Positions 33,698 to 41,461 of a stretch of 64,000 nucleotides of DNA are shown piece by piece; the first letter of the stretch is position 1, and each line of letters begins with the position of its first letter. Where the stretch lies: the NCBI GenBank assembly GCA_017519885.1, contig JAFWRO010000063.1, positions 62,001 through 126,000 of the forward strand. Direction: 5' to 3'. Under the pieces are notes generated by a model, which saw only the letters and a list, made by a program, of their open reading frames with translations, was not told the origin of the DNA and did no database searches. The DNA is from Liminaster sp017519885. Lineage in GTDB: Bacteria; Bacteroidota; Bacteroidia; Bacteroidales; UBA3663. The translations under genes were made by a program, and so were the position numbers.

Positions 33698-36600
33698 ATG
33701 CTTCGGATTCCCAATATATATCATTATGCATTCGAAGGTTATGCCCATACCTTCGCTTGTGCATTCATCATACTGTCCCTCTGTTTGCAAGGGCAACAGT
33801 CGCATGCCGCTGTCCCTGTAGCTGATGACAATAATTCCTCCGACATCAATGGTGCCGGTAATGTCACGCTTGATGTTCCCTCGGTCCTTATTCGTAAATG
33901 GTACACATCTCCCGATACGAAGCCTTTTTTCAACGATAGGCGTAATCGTTTAATGCAGGGATGGTCGGTTGCAGGCTATTGGTCTCCACAACTCTCGCTG
34001 AGTCCAAGCAAGTATTCTTCGTTTGAGGCGTTGGGTGCGGGTGCAGGTGTCATCAAGGATTTCAACAAGTCCTACGCGCTGCGTCTTTCTGGCTCCTATT
34101 TGAAAAGCAAGATTCCTGCCAGCAATGCTGATGTCGTGCGTTTTATGGGCTCGGTTGATCTTCTTTGGAACTTCTCCAACAACTGGTTTGGATATGATCC
34201 TGCTCGCAGTCTCGAGACTCTCCTTGTTGCAGGAGGTTCGTTTGGTGCTGTGAAGAGCGATGAAAGGTCTTCTGAAATGATTTGGCAAGGTCAACTGGGT
34301 GTTCAGTTCCGTAAGACATTGTCACCGCATGTTTCCGCTTTTGTCGAACCTTATTATTATGTGTCCGATCCTGATTATGATTACTATCAGAACGGTGCAG
34401 ACTTTGATGACGGCGTTGGTTTGAAGACGGGTATTTTGGTGCGTGTGACCGAGCCACTACGCGAAACGCCATGGTTTGGCGGTTGGTATCATTCTGCATG
34501 GTATGAGAACTGGTATGTTCAGAATCTTTTGGGTATTAACTTCGCTAAGGAGAAAGGACTTACTGATAAGAACGATTTCTCGAAATACAATCTCAATTTG
34601 AATATTGGCCATTGGGTGGCTCCCTCATGGGGTTTCCAGGTGGGTGCCGTCGATCGTCAGCTTCTGTTTAAGGGTAACAATAACCGTCGTCAGACCTTTG
34701 GACGTCTCGAAGGTGTTTTGAATATCGCAACGTTTTGGGATCAAGTCTCTGTCAAGCGACTCGGATTGACAGTGTCTGGTGGTGCCGAATTGGGATACGA
34801 ACGAAAGTACTCCTCTAGGAATACACGCTCTTGGGAGCGCACTGATGGTTTTTATAATGCAGTGACCGGTGCTGCCCAATTGAAGTATTTCCTCAACTCG
34901 AATACAGCCCTTGTCGCCGAAGGTCGCTATTCTTCTGCTGGCGATGGTGCCAGTGTGATTACACCGTCCTTTGGCTTGGAATATTATCATAATCGCCAGC
35001 CAAGCTATAGCTTCTGGCGCAAGAGGGCCCAAGCTATTCACGATGACAAGGTTCAACAAGGCTTGGGAGGCATCCTTTTCCTCAACAATTGGAATATGTT
35101 TCTCGAAGCTGCATTCAGTGTCGATCGTGCTTCCAACGTAAGTCGCTATAAGGTGCAGGATTTTGCACCAGCTGCCGAATTGGGATTGGGTCTGCGCATC
35201 AACGATTTGCACTCAGTGCGTCTCAAGGAGCATGTCATCTATCACGAGGCAGAGCCTAATGATTATCCCCAGTTCCAAAGTGAGACGAGTCTCGACTATA
35301 TGTTCGACTTGACGAATTTCTGGATGGGTCTTGAACAATATCGGCGCTTTACGTTGCGTCCTTTTGCAGGTGCAGTTTATTCTATCTCGAAATTTTCGAG
35401 TTCCCCATTTTCCAAGGCAGATCCTTTGCATAGTTTCGGGTTCGATTTCGGATTCCAGAATTCCTTCCGATTGAATGCTAATACGGAGCTCTTCATTGAG
35501 CCGCGCTATTTATATGCACTCGATGATTTCAATCAGTGGAACTTGACGGCTGGTATAGGATACACTATTGAACGACGTCGTGAAATGCGTCATTTGATCC
35601 AAAAGGGAGTCCCTGACAATCCTCCTCACTTCTATATCCAGACGTTAGGCGGTTTCCAGATTGGCACCGGCGAAACTTTCACTCGTTCAAATGTCTTTAG
35701 CGGTCTTTTCAATCTTACGTTTGGACGTTCATTTGCACGTAATCTGGCAATACAGACAACTTTGTTCCAGCAGAATGCTACTCCCAATGACAAGAAACTG
35801 GTTCATCGCCTTTATGGCATTCGTGGAGAATTTGTAACCGATCTTCTAGGAATGCTATGGACTCATAGTCACGAGCAGGGATGGGTTTGGACACTTCAAG
35901 GAGGTGGCGAACTGACCTACAATACATTTGTGAATTATCCTTATGTTGGCGTTACCGGAGCCACCCAATTGCGTCGCAGACTGGGTAGAACACCTTTCTG
36001 GGCCACTATCGAAGGCCGAATCCAGGCTCATTTCGCCAAGGCTGGTAAGATTAAGGGTAAGGCTCCCATTTGGACGGGTGCTGCAGGTATTCATTATGAA
36101 CTTCCTTCAATCAAACAGTGGAACAAAGGTGCTAATGGCACTTACGGAACCATCAATATGTATGGTTCCGGTTCCGAACATCCCTTGGATTTCTTCCAAA
36201 ACCTGAAGAATGGAAATATCCAGATTGCAGGTACATGGTTTGATGCTGAGAAGATGGGTGTGGCTGTAGCTGTTGGTTATGACATTGATGACGTCAATGG
36301 TATACGCATCGGTTATGACTTCGCCAAAAGTTCGCAGACTACAAGTAAGGGCGAGGCCATCAACTACAATGCACTTTCTGCCGACTATATGCTTGACTTG
36401 ACTAACCTCTTGCTTAAGGCGAGGGCTAAAGTATCCGAAGAGTCTGATCCCGCAGTTCCTGCTGCTCCAGCAAAGCTCATTTCGCGATTGTCAGTGCGTC
36501 CATTCGTCGGATTCAATATCGGTATGCACAGTTTCGACCTCAACAAACGACACTATGACAAGGAGGCCAAGGCTTGGAAATCCACCAGGATGACTGATGT

Positions 36601-36769
36601 CAACTTGGGCCTGCAGACCGGTTTGAATGTCGGATATATCATCACTCCACATATCGTGCTGTTCGTCGAGCAGCGTATGCTGCTTTTGTCCAACGACCCT
36701 TATTTGTCGCCTGACGACGAGCACAATTTTCATGCTCTGACATATGGAGGATTGAAGTACAGTTTCTGA
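33698..36769 (+). CDS. Very large outer-membrane protein made of several barrel-like units
   Basis: The 1023-aa protein has an export signal (about 18-37, ending QSHAA). The mature sequence alternates short aromatic-ended strands and contains several similar units (GLGLRINDLHSVRLKEHVIYHE; LGLQTGLNVGYIITPHIVLFVEQRM), each of the size of an eight-stranded barrel. The C-terminus ends in Phe (LTYGGLKYSF), the usual BAM recognition signal. I do not know a described family with this layout. It lies 3 bp after the OmpA-like gene and ends the cluster; a terminator follows. Confidence 0.75.
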   Translation: MLRIPNIYHYAFEGYAHTFACAFIILSLCLQGQQSHAAVPVADDNNSSDINGAGNVTLDVPSVLIRKWYTSPDTKPFFNDRRNRLMQGWSVAGYWSPQLSLSPSKYSSFEALGAGAGVIKDFNKSYALRLSGSYLKSKIPASNADVVRFMGSVDLLWNFSNNWFGYDPARSLETLLVAGGSFGAVKSDERSSEMIWQGQLGVQFRKTLSPHVSAFVEPYYYVSDPDYDYYQNGADFDDGVGLKTGILVRVTEPLRETPWFGGWYHSAWYENWYVQNLLGINFAKEKGLTDKNDFSKYNLNLNIGHWVAPSWGFQVGAVDRQLLFKGNNNRRQTFGRLEGVLNIATFWDQVSVKRLGLTVSGGAELGYERKYSSRNTRSWERTDGFYNAVTGAAQLKYFLNSNTALVAEGRYSSAGDGASVITPSFGLEYYHNRQPSYSFWRKRAQAIHDDKVQQGLGGILFLNNWNMFLEAAFSVDRASNVSRYKVQDFAPAAELGLGLRINDLHSVRLKEHVIYHEAEPNDYPQFQSETSLDYMFDLTNFWMGLEQYRRFTLRPFAGAVYSISKFSSSPFSKADPLHSFGFDFGFQNSFRLNANTELFIEPRYLYALDDFNQWNLTAGIGYTIERRREMRHLIQKGVPDNPPHFYIQTLGGFQIGTGETFTRSNVFSGLFNLTFGRSFARNLAIQTTLFQQNATPNDKKLVHRLYGIRGEFVTDLLGMLWTHSHEQGWVWTLQGGGELTYNTFVNYPYVGVTGATQLRRRLGRTPFWATIEGRIQAHFAKAGKIKGKAPIWTGAAGIHYELPSIKQWNKGANGTYGTINMYGSGSEHPLDFFQNLKNGNIQIAGTWFDAEKMGVAVAVGYDIDDVNGIRIGYDFAKSSQTTSKGEAINYNALSADYMLDLTNLLLKARAKVSEESDPAVPAAPAKLISRLSVRPFVGFNIGMHSFDLNKRHYDKEAKAWKSTRMTDVNLGLQTGLNVGYIITPHIVLFVEQRMLLLSNDPYLSPDDEHNFHALTYGGLKYSF

Positions 36770-36775
36770 GATTAG

Positions 36776-36813
36776 CAATGATGGACCGATGCAATCTGTC
36801 CATCGTTGTTTTT
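36776..36813 (+). terminator. Terminator of the envelope operon
   Basis: CAATGATGGAC and GTCCATCGTTG form an 11-bp stem with one G-T pair, followed by TTTTT (36809-36813). Confidence 0.75.
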
Positions 36814-36894
36814 CCCTTTTCTACCCTCTTCATGCCAAAATGGCTCACGTAGACATAAAATAACCTTGTTTTTGTATAAAAAAAACAAAAAAGT

Positions 36895-36926
36895 TTTGAT
36901 ATTTCAATAAATTCTTGTATCTTTGC
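36895..36926 (+). promoter_or_regulatory. Promoter of the FadL-like gene
   Basis: TTTG (36895-36898), exactly 19 bp, then TATCTTTGC (36918-36926). It decides the start of the next gene: an in-frame TTG at 36915 precedes the -7 box and cannot be used. Confidence 0.85.
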
Positions 36927-36941
36927 CCTCGAAATATATCG

Positions 36942-38258
36942 ATGATAGAAATGAATTTACAGCGTCACGCAGCCACCTTTATCGTCTTGGCTCTATTTGC
37001 TATGACAATGATGCCTATGGTGGCTCAGAATCTGAATACAAGCAACCTCACTTCTTCTCCATACAACCGTTACGGTTATGGACGTCTGGGTTCCATGGGT
37101 AATACGGTTACCCGCAGCATGGGAGATGTAGGTATCGCGATTCGCAGCAATCAATATACCATTCTTGCTAATCCTGCTTCGCTCACTGCAATAGATACCC
37201 TCACGATGATTTTTTCAGTCGGTCTCGATGCTCAGTATGGAATGTATTCCGAAAATGGCGTACGTTCGCATAAGTGGGATGCCGGTTTCAGTTATATGTC
37301 ATTCCAAATGCCACTTTGGAGGAATTTTGCGATGTCACTTTCCTTCACTCCCTATAGCATGGTAGGCTATTATTATGGCACTTCTGATTCCGTCGCTATT
37401 CATTCTGCAACTATTCGTCATGATACTCTGACTTATTCAAGCTTACATCAAGGCTTGGGTGGTGTTAACAATTTTATGCTTGGGTTGGGTTGGCGTGTAT
37501 TCCACAACAAACGCGTAGACTTCAATGTTGGTGCTAATGCCGGATGGCTTTTTGGAACAATAGAGCACGATGGCAGTCTCTCTACTTCGAGTCAAGCCAC
37601 CAATACTCATCTTTCTTACGAAGCCTCTGTGCGTGGCCTCCTTCTCCAGTTCGGCGCTCATTACACCCAGCGTTTTATGGCTAATCACAGTATCACCATA
37701 GGCGCTATATTTAGTCCAAGACTTAATCTGAGTGTCGATACGGAGACATTGAAGTATAGTGCCGATACCATTTCACGCAGCGATCGTTATCGTAGCGCTG
37801 TCAAGTTGCCAATGAAGTGGGGTGTAGGTGCCAGTTACAACATCGCTCGTAAACTTACTGTTACGGCAGAATATGAGAAAACGATGTGGAATGATGTGGC
37901 TGGCCTTAATCCTGAGTTTCAGGCTGAGGAAGGTGTATTCAATACCTCTCAACGCGTAGCTGCAGGTATTGAATATCAACCCAAGGTACTTACCAATCGT
38001 TATTTCAAGATTTGCCGTTATCGTGCTGGTGTAAGTGCCAAGTCCAACTACCTTCGTGTCAATGGCAGTTCTCTGCGAGAATACACTGGCAGTTTGGGAA
38101 TGAGTATGCCAATCAATCGTCGCTCTGCGCTCGATCTCGGTGTAGGTTATTCTACCGTTCGTCCCAAGAATGGTAATATGGTCAAGGAAAACTATATCAC
38201 AATCAACGTAGGCTTGACTTTCAACGAGATGATGTTCTTCCGTGGACGTCTTCGTTGA
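36942..38258 (+). CDS. FadL/TodX-like outer-membrane beta-barrel protein
   Basis: The 438-aa protein has a signal peptide ending PMVAQ. The mature N-terminus (NLTSSPYNRYGYGRLGSMGN, ILANPASLTAIDTL) matches the Bacteroidetes OMPP1/FadL/TodX-type barrels, in which the NPA motif plugs the pore. The rest is regular amphipathic strand pattern with a C-terminal strand before FRGRLR. It probably carries hydrophobic small molecules across the outer membrane. ATG 36942 is chosen; ATG 36951 is also possible. The next gene encodes a TPR protein, a pairing that I believe recurs in Bacteroidales. Confidence 0.8.
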   Translation: MIEMNLQRHAATFIVLALFAMTMMPMVAQNLNTSNLTSSPYNRYGYGRLGSMGNTVTRSMGDVGIAIRSNQYTILANPASLTAIDTLTMIFSVGLDAQYGMYSENGVRSHKWDAGFSYMSFQMPLWRNFAMSLSFTPYSMVGYYYGTSDSVAIHSATIRHDTLTYSSLHQGLGGVNNFMLGLGWRVFHNKRVDFNVGANAGWLFGTIEHDGSLSTSSQATNTHLSYEASVRGLLLQFGAHYTQRFMANHSITIGAIFSPRLNLSVDTETLKYSADTISRSDRYRSAVKLPMKWGVGASYNIARKLTVTAEYEKTMWNDVAGLNPEFQAEEGVFNTSQRVAAGIEYQPKVLTNRYFKICRYRAGVSAKSNYLRVNGSSLREYTGSLGMSMPINRRSALDLGVGYSTVRPKNGNMVKENYITINVGLTFNEMMFFRGRLR

Positions 38259-38385
38259 TTAGGATATTTATTGATTTTGGTCCATTGCTTTTCTGCTGAT
38301 TGGCAATTTAAACCAATAGCTGACATCTTGGTCATAAACCCGAAAGACAAAACAATCATCACTAACATAAAACACCAAAAGTACA

Positions 38386-39852
38386 ATGAAAACCTCTTTC
38401 AAAATTTTTGCTGGTGCTGTCCTCTCAATGGCAGTTGCCGCTCTCTCTGCTCAGACTCCTGAGATGTTGGAAGTGATGTGTGCCAACGGTGAAACCGCCG
38501 GTACCAACAATTCACTCTACAATGACTATTTCCCCAAGTCGGGTCCAGCCAAACCACTTGAGGCTTATGAACCTTGGAAGGCTCTCTATGATGCTGTTCC
38601 TAATTTCAACCTCGCTCTCTACCTCAATGGTGAGAAGATTCTTGTCGCAAAGTGCGAACAGGCTCAGAAAGGTGGTAACACTGCCGATCAGGAGCGTTTT
38701 GCAAAAGAACTTCAGAAGCTTTGTGATGATCGTATTGCCAATGGTTTTGCTACAAAAACTGTGCCTGCTGAGGCTATTAAGCTGAAGAAGATCGACTACT
38801 TCAAGAAGTACGATCTTGATGCTACTGATAAGGGCGTATACGATCGTTATACTGAGGTCCTCCAGGAGTTCCGTGGCGGTGCTCAGCCTTACTACATCTC
38901 ACAGTGGTGCACCAACTCCTTGAAACTTGCTAAGTCAGGTCAGCATGACAAGAATCAGTACATCGAGGACTACATGAAGTCTACCGAGTACCTCGACGAA
39001 GCACTCGACCGCTATGTGCTCCGTTACAATGACGACACCACCAAGCTCGTTGCTGCTCGTGTGGCTGGTCAGGACACCGCTAAGCTCTTCCGTGCTGCTG
39101 AGGTTACCAAGGGCCTGATGAAGGGTGCTCGTGACAATAAGCTTAACCTTACCTCGCTGTTCGCTCAGTCTGGCTATGCTGATGTCAACACCCTCGTTGA
39201 GATTTTTGCTCCTCAGGTTGAGGAGAAAAAGTCTGACCTCGCTTTCTTGACCAACGTGTCTAAGCTTCTTGGCCGTAGCGCTGAAGGTCGTGAAACCGAC
39301 CTCTACACCCACGTAGCCGATTACTCTTATCAGATCAAGCCTTCGATGGAAGCTGCCAAGGGTCTTGCAAAGGCCGCTCTCAAGGCTAAGGATTATGATC
39401 GTGCTCTCCAGTACTACGATGAGGCCCTCACTCACGCTATTCAGCCAGATGACAAGACTGAGATCTTGATGTACGAAGCTGCTATTTATCAGCAGGAAGG
39501 CCAGAAGGCTAAGGCTCGCGATGTCCTCCGCCGTTCTCTCAGCATCGATCCCGATCAGGATACTCCTCACGTGATGATTGCCAATATGTATGCTTCTTCT
39601 GCTAACAGCTGTGGCGAAGAGAAGCCAGCTCTCAAGAGCCTTGTCTACGTAGCTGCTTACAATGAGATGCAGCAGGCCATTGCCCATGCTTCAAGTGACG
39701 AGAAGCGTGCTGCTTACCAGCGCACATGCGGTTCTTATAAAGCTGCTTTCCCTGCCAAGGGTGATCTCTTTATGCAGGCAGGCAAGACTCCTGGTCAGTC
39801 TCACACGCTCGGCGGATGGATGGGTGTTACTGTAACGATCCAGTGCCAGTAA
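38386..39852 (+). CDS. Exported TPR-containing protein
   Basis: The 488-aa protein has a signal peptide (about 1-22, ending ALSAQ). The middle is helical; residues about 320-400 contain TPR units (AAKGLAKAALKAKDYDRALQYYDEAL, AIYQQEGQKAKARDVLRRSLSIDPDQ). The C-terminus (GGWMGVTVTIQCQ) is hydrophobic and may insert or pack against a partner. Codon use is strongly biased (GCT, AAG, CTC), unlike the genes just upstream, which suggests high expression. It follows the FadL-like gene by 127 bp and is followed by a strong hairpin. Confidence 0.8.
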   Translation: MKTSFKIFAGAVLSMAVAALSAQTPEMLEVMCANGETAGTNNSLYNDYFPKSGPAKPLEAYEPWKALYDAVPNFNLALYLNGEKILVAKCEQAQKGGNTADQERFAKELQKLCDDRIANGFATKTVPAEAIKLKKIDYFKKYDLDATDKGVYDRYTEVLQEFRGGAQPYYISQWCTNSLKLAKSGQHDKNQYIEDYMKSTEYLDEALDRYVLRYNDDTTKLVAARVAGQDTAKLFRAAEVTKGLMKGARDNKLNLTSLFAQSGYADVNTLVEIFAPQVEEKKSDLAFLTNVSKLLGRSAEGRETDLYTHVADYSYQIKPSMEAAKGLAKAALKAKDYDRALQYYDEALTHAIQPDDKTEILMYEAAIYQQEGQKAKARDVLRRSLSIDPDQDTPHVMIANMYASSANSCGEEKPALKSLVYVAAYNEMQQAIAHASSDEKRAAYQRTCGSYKAAFPAKGDLFMQAGKTPGQSHTLGGWMGVTVTIQCQ

Positions 39853-39870
39853 TTCAGATTCTCCTTATGT

Positions 39871-39908
39871 CTAATATAAGCTCCGCTGTACAGTGGAGCT
39901 TATATTAG
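39871..39908 (+). terminator. Strong perfect hairpin after the TPR gene
   Basis: CTAATATAAGCTCC (39871-39884) and GGAGCTTATATTAG (39895-39908) are perfectly complementary over 14 bp; the loop itself contains self-complementary CTGTACAG. No long T-run follows (GCATTACATTCTTTC), so it may act as a stability hairpin as much as a terminator. Confidence 0.6.
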
Positions 39909-39962
39909 GCATTACATTCTTTCTATATCTCGCAGATTGCGTTTTATTTTTCCATACTTCAT

Positions 39963-40118
39963 ATGAAAATATACATTAAGCCAAGTATTCGATTCAATCA
40001 GGTTCGTTCTTGTGATTTAATCACTACATCTGATCCTCAACTCATTGACGATACTGGTGCCGACCCAGATTCTCCCGTACTCGCTCCAAAACGAGATAAA
40101 GATTGGGAAAATTGGTGA
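39963..40118 (+). CDS. 51-aa protein of the Bacteroidales 'KPSI' small-protein type
   Basis: An ATG frame encodes 51 residues: MKIYIKPSIRFNQVRSCDLI at the start, TTSDPQLIDDTGADP in the middle and KRDKDWENW at the end. The order (basic start with IKPSI, a hydrophobic Leu/Ile-Ser segment, then an acidic tail) is the pattern of many very short, poorly described Bacteroidales proteins. It stands alone between a hairpin and the nagB leader, with no clear -7 box. It has no signal peptide or membrane segment. Function unknown; could be a chance frame, but the composition is protein-like. Confidence 0.5.
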   Translation: MKIYIKPSIRFNQVRSCDLITTSDPQLIDDTGADPDSPVLAPKRDKDWENW

Positions 40119-40346
40119 TTTTTTGGATTCCTTATCTCCTCCTGCGTTAAGGTGTTCCTATTAGGAGAGAGTATAACCATATTCTTTGCTTGTACCTTTG
40201 TGGTGTAGGTATCGAATCTGGTTTTTATTTTTTTTAAAACGATCATATTTGAAAAATCCACTTGACAAATAGATAATCTTTCATTCTTCTTTTTTATCTC
40301 ACAAAAAAAATTATTTTTATTCTGTTCCAAAAAAGCGAAAAAAACG

Positions 40347-40355
40347 TAAATTTGC
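40347..40355 (+). promoter_or_regulatory. -7 promoter box of nagB
   Basis: TAAATTTGC matches the -7 consensus, 63 bp before the nagB ATG. The upstream 40120-40346 stretch is AT-rich with no other feature I can support. Confidence 0.6.
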
Positions 40356-40418
40356 ACCGTTTTTCAAGAATTAAATATTGAATATTCTCTTTAAATAACC
40401 AATCAAAACAACAAATCT

Positions 40419-41210
40419 ATGCGAGTTATTATCCGTCCCGATTACGCAGAGATGTCCAAATGGGCTGCCAACTATGTAGCCAAAAGCATCCTTGAGTTCA
40501 ATCCAACCCCTGAGCGTCCATTTGTTCTAGGCTGTCCTACTGGTTCTTCTCCTATTGGTCTTTATCGTGAACTGATCAAGAAATACGAAGCTGGCGAGAT
40601 TTCTTTTCAGAATGTTGTGACATTCAATATGGATGAGTATGTCCGTATTCCCGAGGATCACCCCGAGTCATATCATAGTTTCATGTGGAAGAACTTCTTC
40701 AGCCACATCGACATCAAGCCCGAGAACGTTCATATCCTCAATGGAAATGCCGACGACCTCGATGCTGAGTGTGCTAATTACGAGAATGCTATTGCTGCTG
40801 CCGGTGGCATCCATCTCTTCATGGGTGGCGTTGGTCCCGATGGTCATCTTGCTTTCAACGAGCCCGGCTCTTCTCTCAATGGCCTTACTCATGTCGAGAC
40901 GTTGACTACCGACACCATCATCGCCAATTCCCGCTTCTTCGACAACGATATCAACCTTGTGCCCAAGAAGGCTCTCACCGTAGGTATCGGCACTGTGATG
41001 GCTGCCAAGGAGGTGCTCCTCGTTTGCAATGGTCACCACAAGGCTCGTGCTCTCAAGCACATCGTTGACGGCAACGTCAGCCACAAGTGGACTGCTTCTA
41101 TGCTTCAGACCCATCCTGCTGCCATCGTTGTTTGCGACGAAGCTGCCTGTGACGAACTTACTGTCGGCACTTTCAAGTATTTCCTCGACAAGGAGCGTGA
41201 TAACTTCTGA
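40419..41210 (+). CDS. nagB: Glucosamine-6-phosphate deaminase
   Basis: The 263-aa protein has the NagB signature: LGCPTGSSPIGLY (about 38-50), FNMDEYV, and GGVGPDGHLAFNEPGSSL (about 136-153) with the catalytic Asp, His and Glu. It converts glucosamine-6-phosphate to fructose-6-phosphate and ammonia in amino-sugar catabolism. Length and motifs are normal. It has its own promoter box and terminator. Confidence 0.97.
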   Translation: MRVIIRPDYAEMSKWAANYVAKSILEFNPTPERPFVLGCPTGSSPIGLYRELIKKYEAGEISFQNVVTFNMDEYVRIPEDHPESYHSFMWKNFFSHIDIKPENVHILNGNADDLDAECANYENAIAAAGGIHLFMGGVGPDGHLAFNEPGSSLNGLTHVETLTTDTIIANSRFFDNDINLVPKKALTVGIGTVMAAKEVLLVCNGHHKARALKHIVDGNVSHKWTASMLQTHPAAIVVCDEAACDELTVGTFKYFLDKERDNF

Positions 41211-41237
41211 TATTGCAATTCTTTCATATAATTTTGA

Positions 41238-41266
41238 GCAGCCGCTATGGGCTGCTCTTTTTTTAT
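41238..41266 (+). terminator. Terminator after nagB
   Basis: GAGCAGCC and GGCTGCTC form an 8-bp stem with a 6-nt loop, followed by seven T. Confidence 0.85.
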
Positions 41267-41381
41267 CATATTCTCTCACTAAATTACCAAATATATTTGT
41301 CAAAACTTCTATCTTGAGCTTTAAAAAGTGATAAATAATTGATTTTTTTTGTTTATGTTTCTTTATTTGTTCAAAAATACA

Positions 41382-41390
41382 TATATTTGC
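41382..41390 (+). promoter_or_regulatory. -7 promoter box of the sugar-nucleotide operon
   Basis: TATATTTGC matches the -7 consensus, 71 bp before the ATG at 41462. No TTTG lies at the right distance. Confidence 0.6.
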
Positions 41391-41461
41391 AACAATTTAT
41401 TGAACTCTTGGTCAGGCGTACATACTTGTGTGTCATGCTTAGCGAAGCTATATAGAAATTT

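Noticed and set aside
36915..36941. TTG start for the FadL-like gene
   Set aside because: It lies upstream of and within the -7 box TATCTTTGC, so it would not be transcribed; the ATG at 36942 or 36951 is used.
41229..41259. Third copy of the leader inverted-repeat (TATAATTTTGAGC)
   Set aside because: The match is limited to one arm's AT-rich end; the rest is an ordinary terminator stem.
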